A stretch of 64,000 nt of DNA from Streptomyces koelreuteriae (GCF_018604545.1 NZ_CP075896.1:4526001-4590000); one strand, 5' to 3'. Shown: positions 8,472 to 16,256, counted from the first letter of the stretch. Notes: generated by a model not told the origin, from the sequence alone. A program made the numbers and translations.

Positions 8472-8724
8472 GGGGCATGGTGAACCGCTCCGGAACACCT
8501 CCGCCACCGAATATCGGGCTTCAACCGGGCATCCAGACCCACGGCTGAAGAACGGGCCGCAGGCCAAGACCGATCCTGCTGTGCGTACTCCCCGGCCCCG
8601 GAGGACAACCCGGCCCAAGCGCCTGGCACACGAGACTCAGGCCGTGCGCCTGTGCCACGCCGGATCACTCGCGGGCTGCGCAAGCACGACGAGCCGTTAC
8701 AGGGAGAGACAGGGTGAGGCGACG

Positions 8725-9153
8725 ATGAAGGGACCGTACGTGAGGTTCCAAGGAACGCTCCCCAACGATCGGGGCTCCTTTCCTGGCGTCTTCGGCCTGG
8801 CCAACCGACTCGCCCGCGAGGGCAAGTTGGACGCCGAGCAGTACAGGTTCTGGCGTGCCGGCAACGACTGGTACGACGCCAACTGCCCCAACCCCTCGGA
8901 CGCCGACCCCCTCGTCTACGACCACGAGACCCACCCCGGTGCCGTCGCCTGGTTCAAGACGTCCTCCACAGAATTCGTCACGAGGGTGGACGGCTACCTG
9001 GAACTGCTTGCCGCGCACGGGGTCGAATGCCGACGGCTGGAGTCCTCCGACCCCGGAAGGATCGTCTACGAGGACGAGTACCAGGTCGTAGCAATCCCTC
9101 ATGCCGATCACGAGCCCTCAGGGACAGCCGCCCCGACGCACCACGACGGCTGA
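8725..9153 (+). CDS. Conserved hypothetical protein
   Basis: The 142-residue product begins MKGPYVRFQGTLPNDRGSFP and has a Trp-rich centre (RFWRAGNDWYDANCPNPSDA) and a C-terminal acidic/aromatic stretch. There is no signal peptide or membrane segment and no motif I can tie to a function. The start ATG at 8725 follows GGGTGAGG. Codon usage is normal for the chromosome. It lies in the accessory block between the YbjN gene and gpmA. The 253 bp before it hold nothing recognisable. Confidence 0.6.
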   Translation: MKGPYVRFQGTLPNDRGSFPGVFGLANRLAREGKLDAEQYRFWRAGNDWYDANCPNPSDADPLVYDHETHPGAVAWFKTSSTEFVTRVDGYLELLAAHGVECRRLESSDPGRIVYEDEYQVVAIPHADHEPSGTAAPTHHDG

Positions 9154-9321
9154 GGACTCGTAGCGCTCCGCCAAAGCTCTGGCAGGCCAGGCCCCCCCAC
9201 GGTGATCCTCCTGAACGGCCGTGAACGGGCTGAACGAGACGGAGGCTGAGAAGAAGGGACACGCAGGGCTGAGGCGCGTGCCCTTCCCAAGGGCTGGTCC
9301 GAAAGCGTCGGCCGTACGACG

Positions 9322-9975
9322 ATGCTGCCCATGCGTCTCACCGCTGAAGAGTTCGAACTGCTGAAGTTGACCCGCCGCTACGTCACAACCGACCGTCGGT
9401 ACCTCAAACTCGGCGGCTTCCTTCTCGGCATGAGCGGACGCGACCGGGCCAAGTTCATGCGAAAGCTGGGGAAGGCTGCCTATCGGATCGCTCCTCGTGA
9501 ACTGGACCTGCTGCTCGACCGAGGTTGGCGCGAGAGCGGAACGGCAGCCTGGCTCATCGCTGTTGCCGGCAGGACCGAGTTCCGGGAGCGCCTCGGTGAA
9601 CTCCTGCTCGCCAGTAAATGGCCCTACGCGGGGCAGGCGTACTGCATCGCCCTGGCCTCCTTCGGCACCTCGGCCGACGCCGACCTCCTGATTGCCTACC
9701 TCGACCGCTATCTGCCTCGCCCTGACCTCGTCTATGACCAGACGGACGCCCTTGGCGCGCTCCTGCTGCTCGACGCCAAGGCCGGCACCGACCATGCGGC
9801 CCGGTACCTCGCCCCGGACGGACTCTGGCAGCAGTGGATCGCCCAGTCGCCCAGAAAGGATCCCGCCGACCCCGACGAGTACCGAGAGTTCATCGAGCTT
9901 CTCTGCGCTTTCGCTGACGAGAGTGCCCAGCACCGTCCGACACGCAGGCGCGGTGCGACTCCTCACGGAAGGTAG
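9322..9975 (+). CDS. DUF6000-like hypothetical protein
   Basis: The 217-residue protein is mostly helical, with the segments ELLKLTRRYVTTDRRYLKLG, RDRAKFMRKLGKAAYRIAP and WPYAGQAYCIALASFGTSAD, and C-terminal DYLDRYLPRPDLVYDQTDAL-like repeats reminiscent of HEAT-type helices. I associate it with the DUF6000 family of Streptomyces; function is unknown. There are two candidate starts, ATG at 9322 and ATG at 9331, neither with a strong ribosome-binding site. The basic tail (RPTRRRGATPHGR) is unusual for the rest of the protein. Confidence 0.65.
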   Translation: MLPMRLTAEEFELLKLTRRYVTTDRRYLKLGGFLLGMSGRDRAKFMRKLGKAAYRIAPRELDLLLDRGWRESGTAAWLIAVAGRTEFRERLGELLLASKWPYAGQAYCIALASFGTSADADLLIAYLDRYLPRPDLVYDQTDALGALLLLDAKAGTDHAARYLAPDGLWQQWIAQSPRKDPADPDEYREFIELLCAFADESAQHRPTRRRGATPHGR

Positions 9976-10025
9976 CCACCACCGACGACTGCGTGCTGGC
10001 GACCAGGAAGAGTCGAGCGCCGGGC

Positions 10026-10496
10026 CTACCCCAGATACGGCGTCGGGCGACTTTCCAGGAAGTGGTGTAGCCGTAGGCGCTGGGTGTGGTGCATAGGTAG
10101 GGCGTCCGCCTCTGCGGGAGCGATGAATGGGACCTCGGTGGATTCGTCGGAGACGGTCAGATCTCCTCCGATGATGCGGGCGGTGAAGCAGATGTTGAAC
10201 TGGCGGCGGACTTCGCCGTCGGTGTAGGCGATGACGTGCCGGGGGTCGGTGTAGGTACCGACCAGCCCTGTGATCTCGACGTCGTAGCCGGTCTCTTCCT
10301 TGACCTCGCGTACGGCGCAGCCGGGCAGAGAGTCGTCCATCTCCATGCCCCCGCCGGGCAGCGCCCACAGGTCATTGTCCCGCCGGCGCTGGAGCAGAAT
10401 GCGGCCCTGGTCGTCGATGACCACCGCCGACGCGGCCACGACGAGGCTGTTGGGGATCGGAGCAGCGGGGTCGTCGTAGTACTCGGTCCGGGCCAC
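10026..10496 (-). CDS. Nudix hydrolase, close relative of the AICE Pif-type Nudix
   Basis: The 156-residue protein has a Nudix box, GGGMEMDDSLPGCAVREVKE followed by ETG (about residues 48-70), matching GX5EX7REUXEEXGU. It is clearly homologous to the Nudix encoded in the integrated element at 42195-42668: both share a YTDPxHVxxYxDGEVRxQFxICFxAR block and end in PYLG or PYIG. The start is GTG at 10496 with AAGGGGA upstream, overlapping the TAG of a decayed reading frame (next entry). It may hydrolyse a nucleoside-diphosphate derivative. Its presence outside the element suggests it is the surviving half of an older cassette. Confidence 0.85.
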   Translation of the reverse strand: MARTEYYDDPAAPIPNSLVVAASAVVIDDQGRILLQRRRDNDLWALPGGGMEMDDSLPGCAVREVKEETGYDVEITGLVGTYTDPRHVIAYTDGEVRRQFNICFTARIIGGDLTVSDESTEVPFIAPAEADALPMHHTQRLRLHHFLESRPTPYLG

Positions 10497-10679
10497 TAGG
10501 TCCCCTTTGCAGGCCGGGCGGTCTCCCACACGTCGTTGAAGCCGTCGGCGTACGTGCCGAACATGCCACCGTCGCCACACCGAAGCACGGCAGGCGTTCA
10601 CGCCGAACAAGTGCACGTTGACCAAGAACTGATCATTCGCGCAAGCCAGTGGAGAGAAGGTTGTAACTCAGTGCGTCGC
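10497..10679 (-). pseudogene. Decayed C-terminal remnant of an XRE-DUF5919 regulator
   Basis: Translation of this stretch in three successive frames recreates the C-terminus of the element-borne regulator at 41434-42192. From about 10679 it reads RDALSYNLLSTGLRE (compare HDTVLYNSIYRAD), then, in another frame from 10640, ANDQFLVNVHLFGVNA (compare ADDEMLANTHVYGIGA), then GGMFGTYADGFNDVWETARP (compare GGLFDTFANSVQQTWEGARP), ending in TAG. At least two frameshifts break it, and the N-terminal HTH part is gone. The stop overlaps the start of the Nudix gene, the same order (regulator then Nudix) as in the AICE. Confidence 0.75.
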
Positions 10680-10688
10680 GGGGGCCGT

Positions 10689-11930
10689 TCAGTCGTGTTC
10701 CCGTAGTGCGGCAACCAGTTGGTGTCCTTCCCTGGCTCCGCGTCGCAGGAGAACCGCCGCTGTGGTGTGGAGTTCGTTCCAGGAGTGAGGACGGCCGACA
10801 GCTGAGGCGTCGGGGACGGCTGTCGTGGCTACCGCGAGGGACTGAGGCGCTTCACCGGCGCCGGCGAGGGCGTGGGCGAGGCAGGACCGGTACCAGGTTC
10901 TGTCGCGTCGGTAGTCGTCCGGCAGGGCGTTCAGGCCGGTGGTGAGGTGGGCGATGGCTGTCTGCCAGTTCCGTAGGTGCAGTGCGGCCATGCCGCGTTG
11001 CAGGGTGAACCAGGTTTCGCCGTAGAAGTACATCCACGGGGGCTCATCCTCGGGGTGTTCGGCGGCGCGGCTGATGAGGATCTGGGCGTCGTCCAGGTGG
11101 CGTTCGGCGGCGTCGCCGTTGAGGGCGTGGCCGCGGGCGGTCATCTGGGCGGCCATGCCCTGGACGCCGAGGGAGGTGCCGGGGGCGGACCAGCGGGCGG
11201 CTTCGGCGAGTCGTACGCAGCGGGTTCCGCGTCCGCCGGACCAGGCCATGTGGGCCTTCATGCTGAGGGTGGTCGCCGCCATGTTGGCGTCGCCGGCTTC
11301 CAGGGCCCATTCGTGGCTGCGGTCGTACCAGGCCAGTGCGGCGGCTGTCTGGCCTTGGTCCTGGGCCATCCAGGCGAGGAATTGGGCGTGTTCGGAGGCG
11401 AGGCGGACGACGCGGTCGGCGAGTGGTCCGCGGGCGGCGGCGTAGAGGTCGACGACGGTGCGGAGTTGTCGGCGCATCACTTCGACGAGGGGGCGGGAGC
11501 CGATCACGTCCTCCGCGCGGCGGTGTTCGGCGAGCAAGCGGTCCAGCCAGTCCAGGGTGGGGGCGTCGACGCGGTGTGTTGTGCCGACGACGCTGGTGAC
11601 GCGGGCCAGGAGGTCTTCGTCGGGGCCTGGGCCGACGAGGGAGAGTGCGGGGACCGGTGCGGTGTCCGGGTGCTCTGGTGGAGTGTGCAGGGACGGCGGG
11701 ATTTCGAGCCCGGCCGTGATGCGCTGTCGTACTTCGAGCGAGGTCACCCGACATCGTCCGCGTTCGATGTCGGAGACGTCGGGTTGGACCAGTCCGACGA
11801 GTTCACCGAGCTTGGTCTGGCTCAGGCCGGTGAGCTTGCGGTAGGTGCGGAAGACCTGGCCCCAGTCTTCAACCGTGACCGCTGAGGCGAGTGCGGGATG
11901 GGACCAGAGGTCCGTACGGAATTCCCCCAT
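10689..11930 (-). CDS. XRE-family regulator with TPR-like C-terminal domain
   Basis: The 413-residue protein has an N-terminal helix-turn-helix (residues about 20-75: VFRTYRKLTGLSQTKLGELV, then DVSDIERGR) and a long helical C-terminal domain with Ala-rich repeats (AALAWYDRSHEWALEAGDAN, AALHLRNWQTAIAHLTTGLN) typical of tetratricopeptide sensor domains in Streptomyces. Such proteins often sense a small peptide or metabolite. The ATG at 11930 lies in an inverted repeat (11925-11958), suggesting autoregulation. It is divergent from the two-gene unit starting at 12066. The frame continues to 12158, but the extra part is shadow sequence. Confidence 0.85.
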   Translation of the reverse strand: MGEFRTDLWSHPALASAVTVEDWGQVFRTYRKLTGLSQTKLGELVGLVQPDVSDIERGRCRVTSLEVRQRITAGLEIPPSLHTPPEHPDTAPVPALSLVGPGPDEDLLARVTSVVGTTHRVDAPTLDWLDRLLAEHRRAEDVIGSRPLVEVMRRQLRTVVDLYAAARGPLADRVVRLASEHAQFLAWMAQDQGQTAAALAWYDRSHEWALEAGDANMAATTLSMKAHMAWSGGRGTRCVRLAEAARWSAPGTSLGVQGMAAQMTARGHALNGDAAERHLDDAQILISRAAEHPEDEPPWMYFYGETWFTLQRGMAALHLRNWQTAIAHLTTGLNALPDDYRRDRTWYRSCLAHALAGAGEAPQSLAVATTAVPDASAVGRPHSWNELHTTAAVLLRRGAREGHQLVAALREHD

Positions 11931-11958
11931 AGCTCCAATATAGGGCGCTCCTATGGGG
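11925..11958. promoter_or_regulatory. Inverted repeat, likely operator of the XRE-TPR regulator
   Basis: CCCCATAG (11925-11932) and CTATGGGG (11951-11958) form perfect 8-bp arms around an 18-bp spacer with TATA-like sequence. The left arm covers the start codon of the XRE gene. Its place between divergent genes fits a shared operator. Confidence 0.6.
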
Positions 11959-12065
11959 CTTCGGATGGGAGCAATCGGCGTCTGGCGCAAGGGTCTACCT
12001 GCGAGGACCCCGGCGACCGTGCGACCGGTCCCGGGGCGTGGCCAACGCTGCTGAGGAGCGTCGAC

Positions 12066-12602
12066 ATGACAGAGATTAGGTTCCCGGGGGTCTCCTGCCC
12101 ATCCACGGCGAGTGCGCCGGGCTGCGGGACGGTCGAGCGGTGGTTGGCATCGGCCCATCCGTCACCGGACACCGCGCGTGGAGAGTGGAACGGTGCCGCG
12201 AAGCTCGCCGTGATTCCGTTGGGGAGGGTCTTCGAGGCGGTTCGTCTGCCTGAGCGGGTCGTGCACCGGGCGGTCGCGAGCGCCGATCGGGACACCGTGA
12301 GCGACCGGCTGGCCCGGTGCCTCAGCGGTGCCCCGGTCATTCACGACCCGGGCTTCCGCCGCTACTACGCCCTCGTACCGCCCGGCACCGCACAGATGTG
12401 GTGCGCGCCGGTCGCGGAGTGCCTGGGCGAGGGCACGTACCTCGGAGTACCGCGAGCCGACCGCACCGCATTCGACGAGCAGACACGGGCGTCCTTCTGG
12501 GCCGTGCCCCTCCTCCGGCCCGGGCGGCTGGGCATGGTGGTCGATGTGCTGGCTCTCGCGATGGCCGGCCGATGCCCGAGCGAGGAAAACGACGAGTCAT
12601 GA
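12066..12602 (+). CDS. Hypothetical protein of a Streptomyces regulator-linked cassette
   Basis: The 178-residue product contains GAAKLAVIPLGRVFEAVRLP and, near its middle, FRRYYALVPPGTAQMW followed by EGTYLGVPRADR. These segments recall short Streptomyces proteins that look like the front of Prim-Pol enzymes but lack catalytic residues. Function is unknown. The ATG at 12066 precedes a normal frame that ends in an ATGA overlap with the next gene, so the two are translationally coupled. Divergence from the XRE-TPR gene suggests control by that regulator. Confidence 0.65.
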   Translation: MTEIRFPGVSCPSTASAPGCGTVERWLASAHPSPDTARGEWNGAAKLAVIPLGRVFEAVRLPERVVHRAVASADRDTVSDRLARCLSGAPVIHDPGFRRYYALVPPGTAQMWCAPVAECLGEGTYLGVPRADRTAFDEQTRASFWAVPLLRPGRLGMVVDVLALAMAGRCPSEENDES

Positions 12603-13129
12603 CCGCGCCCGTCAGCAGAACCGCGCTGCCGCTTGACCTCGAGACCATGCGCGCCTGCGCGGACCGCCTCCTCGCGAACGACACCGACGCACCCCGGCCG
12701 GGCAGCCTGGAGACGCTGACGCTCCATCTGCGCGGGCGCCTCATGCTCGTCGTCCCCGAGGTCGAGACGGCCGCGCTGGCGCTGCCCGAAGACAGCGCGG
12801 CGAGAGCCTGTGCGTCGTTCTGCATCGGTGAAGCCCGGCTGCGCCTCAGCGCTTCCGCCCGGGGCGCCCACGCGCAACGCCTCGCCCGTTCCGTCCGCAC
12901 CCTCTGCGACCACTACGAGAACGAGGACCACGAGTGCCCGACCGCCCCCGAGCGGGCCGCGTACCTGTGCATGCTGCTGCACTGCCCCGCGTGCCCGGAC
13001 TGCCGGGCCGTGGATGACGACGGCGAGGCCATCGGCAGCTGCGTGACCGGCGACCGGCTCTACGAGGAGTACCGGCAGGCCCGGCGCGGTGGGCCAGGCC
13101 CTCGGGAGCGGCCTCCGACCGCCCAGTAA
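12599..13129 (+). CDS. DUF6415-like protein
   Basis: The 176-residue product begins with ALPLDLETMRACADRLLAND, the entry pattern I associate with DUF6415 proteins annotated near natural-product genes. It continues with long helices and a Cys-rich patch (CMLLHCPACPDCRAV, residues about 121-135) that may bind a metal. The C-terminal tail is Gly/Pro-rich and disordered. It is coupled to the gene before it and followed by a strong hairpin terminator at 13151. Function is not established. Confidence 0.65.
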   Translation: MTAPVSRTALPLDLETMRACADRLLANDTDAPRPGSLETLTLHLRGRLMLVVPEVETAALALPEDSAARACASFCIGEARLRLSASARGAHAQRLARSVRTLCDHYENEDHECPTAPERAAYLCMLLHCPACPDCRAVDDDGEAIGSCVTGDRLYEEYRQARRGGPGPRERPPTAQ

Positions 13130-13150
13130 CAGACCGCCCCAAGCCAGAAA

Positions 13151-13184
13151 GCCCCCGCCCGCAAAAGAACCGCAGGTCGGGGGC
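13151..13184. terminator. Bidirectional hairpin terminator
   Basis: GCCCCCG (13151-13157) pairs with CGGGGGC (13178-13184) around a 20-base loop. It sits between the converging DUF6415-like gene and gpmA and can serve both. Confidence 0.75.
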
Positions 13185-13200
13185 CTAAGGAAGGTTCGAA

Positions 13201-13962
13201 CTACTTCTTCTTCCCCTGGTTCTTGACCGCCTCAATCGCAGCCGCAGCCGCCTCAGGGTCCAGGTACGTCCCGCCCGGTTTCACCGGCTTGAAGTCCGCG
13301 TCGAGCTCGTACGACAGCGGGATGCCCGTCGGGATGTTGAGGCCCGCGATGTCACCGTCGGAGATGCCGTCGAGGTGCTTGACCAGGGCGCGCAGGGAGT
13401 TTCCGTGGGCCGCGACCAGGACCGTCTTGCCCGTCAGCAGGTCCGGGACGATCGCGTCGAACCAGTACGGGAGCATGCGGTTGACGACGTCCTTGAGGCA
13501 CTCCGTCTGCGGGCGCAGCTCCGGAGGGAGGGTCGCGTAGCGCGGGTCGGAGAACTGGGAGTACTCGGCGTCGATGTCCAGCGCCGGGGGCGGGGTGTCG
13601 TAGGACCGGCGCCACAGCATGAACTGCTCCTCGCCGAACTCGGCGAGCGTCTGCGCCTTGTCCTTGCCCTGCAGGGCGCCGTAGTGGCGCTCGTTCAGGC
13701 GCCAGCTGCGGTGGACCGGGATCCAGAGGCGGTCGGCGGACTCCAGGGAGAGCTGCGCCGTGCGGATGGCGCGCTTCTGGAGGGACGTGTGCACGACGTC
13801 GGGGAGCAGGCCGGCGTCCTTGAGCAGCTCGCCGCCGCGCGTCGCCTCCTTCTCGCCCTTCGCGGTGAGGTTGACGTCCACCCAGCCGGTGAACAGGTTC
13901 TTCTCGTTCCACTCGCTCTCGCCGTGGCGGAGGAGGATCAGCTTGTACGGTGCGTCGGCCAT
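13201..13962 (-). CDS. gpmA: 2,3-bisphosphoglycerate-dependent phosphoglycerate mutase
   Basis: The enzyme interconverts 3- and 2-phosphoglycerate in glycolysis. The 253-residue product has the phosphohistidine motif LRHGESEWN (His13), the family segment LTAKGEKEATRGGELL, the second catalytic region RLNERHYGALQGKDKAQ, and VLVAAHGNSLRALVKHL with the second active-site His. The length matches the usual 250 or so. The ATG at 13962 is the natural start; the longer open frame to 14268 runs through noncoding sequence. The Lys-rich tail (NQGKKK) is common in Streptomyces homologues. Confidence 0.95.
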   Translation of the reverse strand: MADAPYKLILLRHGESEWNEKNLFTGWVDVNLTAKGEKEATRGGELLKDAGLLPDVVHTSLQKRAIRTAQLSLESADRLWIPVHRSWRLNERHYGALQGKDKAQTLAEFGEEQFMLWRRSYDTPPPALDIDAEYSQFSDPRYATLPPELRPQTECLKDVVNRMLPYWFDAIVPDLLTGKTVLVAAHGNSLRALVKHLDGISDGDIAGLNIPTGIPLSYELDADFKPVKPGGTYLDPEAAAAAIEAVKNQGKKK

Positions 13963-14143
13963 GCCCCAGAGCGTAATCCACGCATTCGCCCGTTCGCGTG
14001 GCTGCCCGGCAGGCGGACGTTTGACCGGACCTGTTAATTGAGTGGCCCGCCGCCCACCCCCGTTCGTAATTTGTGCTTGCTGCTTGCGCCGCTTACCCAC
14101 CTGTGCCGCTTGCATCCTGCGCCGCTTACCTCCGGGGGAGTCC

Positions 14144-15511
14144 ATGCCGTACGCCGTCCGTGCCAGACGCGCCGTCCAGGAGACCGTCTCGGGGCTGCCC
14201 CGCGAGTTCTGGTGGCTGTGGACCAGCACGCTGGTCAACCGGCTCGGCGCCTTCGTCGCCACCTTCATGGCGCTGTACCTGACGCTCGACCGCGGCTACT
14301 CCGCCACGTACGCCGGTCTGGTCGCCGCCCTGCACGGGCTCGGCGGAGTGATCTCCTCGCTGGGCGGCGGGGTGATGACCGACCGGCTGGGCCGGCGGCC
14401 GACGCTGCTCATCGCGCAGGCCTCGACCGCCGTGTCCGTCGCGCTCCTCGGGTTCGTGCGCGACCCGGTCGCGATCGCCGGGGTCGCCTTCCTCGTCGGC
14501 ATGGCGAGCAACGCCTCCCGGCCGGCCGTGCAGGCGATGATGGCGGACATCGTGCGGCCCGAGGACCGGATCCGCGCCTTCTCCTTGAACTACTGGGCCA
14601 TCAACCTCGGCTTCGCCGTGTCCTCCATGGCCGCGGGGTTCATCGCCGAGGTCAGCTACCGCGCCGGGTTCCTGATCGAGGCCGGTATGACGATGGCCTG
14701 CGCGATCCTCGTCTTCCTGAGGCTGCCGGAATCGAAGCCGGCAGAGACGGTGAAGGCGGTGGGTGCGAAGGCGGTGGGTGCGAAGGCGGTGGGTGCGAAG
14801 GCGGTCCAGGACGACGACTCCGTCAGTCTCGGCACCGTGCTGCGCGACGGGCGCTTCATGAGCGTCGTCGGGCTGTCGTTCCTCATCGCGCTGATCTTCC
14901 AGCAGGGGTCGGTGGGGCTGCCGGTGGCGATGGGCGCGGCCGGGTTCACGCCGGCCGAGTACGGCACGGCGATCGCCGTCAACGGCGTGCTGATCGTCGT
15001 CCTGCAGATCCCCGTCACCCGGTTCATCGAGCACCGCGACCCGCGCCGGCTGCTCGTCCTCTCCTCGCTCCTCGCGGGGTACGGCTTCGCGCTCACCGCC
15101 TTCGCCGGGTCGGTCGGCGTCATCGCCCTCACGGTGTGCGTGTGGACGCTCGCCGAGATCGTCAACGCCCCGACCCAGACCGGCCTGGTCGTCCGGCTCT
15201 CCCCGCTGCACGGACGCGGCCGTTACCAGGGCATGTACACGATGTCCTGGTCCGTGGCCGGCCTCGTCGCCCCGCTGCTCTCCGGCTTCGTCATCGACCG
15301 GGTCGGTGCGGAGTGGCTGTGGGGGCTGTGCGCGGTCGTCGGGACGGTGGCCGGGCTCGGGTACGGGGTGCTGATGCGGCGGCTGCCGGAGGAGGAGCCC
15401 GTGGAGGAGCCGACGGAGGAGCCGGTGGTGGAGGCTGCGGCGGAGAAGCCGGGGGAGCCTGCTGCGAAGAACCTGGAACCGGTCCCGGAGGGTCCCGCGG
15501 CAAGCCTCTGA
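14144..15511 (+). CDS. MFS transporter
   Basis: The 455-residue membrane protein has about 12 hydrophobic segments and the MFS loop 2-3 signature in GGGVMTDRLGRRPTLL (residues about 79-94). The central cytoplasmic loop contains a run of KAVGA repeats encoded by a 15-bp tandem repeat (14753-14805). The C-terminal tail is Glu/Pro-rich. The substrate is unknown; drug or metabolite export is common for such proteins. The ATG at 14144 follows GGGGGAG with a 3-base gap. Upstream, 14063-14135 has an irregular repeat of TGCGCCGCTTACC. Confidence 0.85.
   Translation: MPYAVRARRAVQETVSGLPREFWWLWTSTLVNRLGAFVATFMALYLTLDRGYSATYAGLVAALHGLGGVISSLGGGVMTDRLGRRPTLLIAQASTAVSVALLGFVRDPVAIAGVAFLVGMASNASRPAVQAMMADIVRPEDRIRAFSLNYWAINLGFAVSSMAAGFIAEVSYRAGFLIEAGMTMACAILVFLRLPESKPAETVKAVGAKAVGAKAVGAKAVQDDDSVSLGTVLRDGRFMSVVGLSFLIALIFQQGSVGLPVAMGAAGFTPAEYGTAIAVNGVLIVVLQIPVTRFIEHRDPRRLLVLSSLLAGYGFALTAFAGSVGVIALTVCVWTLAEIVNAPTQTGLVVRLSPLHGRGRYQGMYTMSWSVAGLVAPLLSGFVIDRVGAEWLWGLCAVVGTVAGLGYGVLMRRLPEEEPVEEPTEEPVVEAAAEKPGEPAAKNLEPVPEGPAASL
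14753..14805. repeat. 15-bp in-frame tandem repeat inside the MFS gene
   Basis: AAGGCGGTGGGTGCG is repeated exactly at 14753, 14768 and 14783, with a partial fourth copy to 14805. It encodes KAVGA units in the central loop, so changes in copy number keep the frame. Confidence 0.95.
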
Positions 15512-15574
15512 TCCTCGTCCGGCATGGCTGCGCGACCGGCAGGGCGCACACGGCGGCCGGTCGCTCAGCTCACC

Positions 15575-15826
15575 TCACTGGATCGACAACGGCACCGGAT
15601 GGATCTCGTCGGCCTTGTGCCCGGCGCGCTCGTGAACGCGCTGGATCGCTTCGGCCGAGGGGGCCTCGGAGAGGCAGTAGACCAGGCCGGACTCCGGGTC
15701 GGCCCAGGCCCTCTCGAAGTGGACGCGCTCCTCGCCCTCGATGGCGAGGTCCGCGTTGTGGGCCTCCCGCAGCTGCTCTTCCGTGATGCCCTTCATGCTG
15801 TGGTGGACGTCCATGAACTTCGCCAT
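15575..15826 (-). CDS. DUF4242 protein, homologue of nickel-binding SCO4226
   Basis: The 83-residue product (MAKFMDVHHSMKGITEEQL at its start) matches what I recall of S. coelicolor SCO4226, a small ferredoxin-fold protein shown to form a dimer and bind nickel. The His pair in DVHHSM and the acidic patch in GEERVHFERAWAD are likely metal-site residues. It is cytoplasmic. The ATG at 15826 has GGAGG nine bases upstream; an upstream ATG at 15847 overlaps that ribosome-binding site. It lies between the MFS gene and a Cys-rich micropeptide gene, as in the S. coelicolor phoU region. Confidence 0.85.
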   Translation of the reverse strand: MAKFMDVHHSMKGITEEQLREAHNADLAIEGEERVHFERAWADPESGLVYCLSEAPSAEAIQRVHERAGHKADEIHPVPLSIQ

Positions 15827-15916
15827 GACCTCGCGCCTCCTTCTCATTGCGCGGCCGTGACCTCCCTACGTCCATGCTCCGCCCGTACGAGCACGCAGGC
15901 GACCGCGACCTGAACG

Positions 15917-15954
15917 CCGTAGGGCCCCGGAGGCGAACCACCGGGGCCCTACGG
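15917..15954 (-). terminator. 14-bp perfect hairpin terminator
   Basis: CCGTAGGGCCCCGG (15917-15930) pairs without mismatch to CCGGGGCCCTACGG (15941-15954) around a 10-base loop. It starts three bases after the stop of the Cys-rich micropeptide gene on the minus strand. There is no U tract, as usual in this genus. Confidence 0.85.
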
Positions 15955-15957
15955 AAT

Positions 15958-16113
15958 TCAGCCGCACTGGCAGGGGCTGCCCGACTGGCACCCGCAGCCG
16001 CAGCCCGAGCCGCAGCCGCACGCGGCGATCAGGGTCAGTTTCCTGATCTCGGCGGGCTGCTCGGTCTCGCGCTCCTGCGTGGGGTCGGGCGTGGTGCTGG
16101 GGGAATCGGCCAT
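15958..16113 (-). CDS. Cys-rich micropeptide, possible metal-binding peptide
   Basis: The 51-residue product has an acidic, Pro/Thr/Glu-rich N-terminal half (MADSPSTTPDPTQERETEQP) and then LTLIAA and a C-terminus with seven cysteines in 19 residues, spaced by Gly and Ser (CGCGSGCGCGC and a final CQCG). The ATG at 16113 is backed by GAGGAGG at the right distance. The leader-plus-Cys-core layout recalls a RiPP precursor, but no modifying enzyme lies nearby, so a metallothionein-like role is equally likely. Its neighbour is a nickel-binding protein homologue. Confidence 0.75.
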   Translation of the reverse strand: MADSPSTTPDPTQERETEQPAEIRKLTLIAACGCGSGCGCGCQSGSPCQCG

Positions 16114-16203
16114 GGGATCCTCCTCGAGGCTGGTGCCTGTGCCCATTGGATGCCCGTTCCGTTGGGCGCATCAACGGCGCACTGAGGCTTCCGCGCGCCC
16201 CGG

Positions 16204-16247
16204 CCGATCCTCACCCGCCCCCCCGAGCCGATCCTCACCCGCCCCCC
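16204..16247. repeat. Two copies of a 20-bp direct repeat
   Basis: CCGATCCTCACCCGCCCCCC occurs at 16204-16223 and 16228-16247, between phoU and the micropeptide gene. No gene is affected. Confidence 0.9.
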
Positions 16248-16256
16248 GGCCAGGCC

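Noticed and set aside
15958..16113. Lanthipeptide or other RiPP gene cluster around the Cys-rich micropeptide
   Set aside because: No lanthionine synthetase, radical SAM, YcaO, protease or transporter gene is adjacent; only the peptide shape fits.
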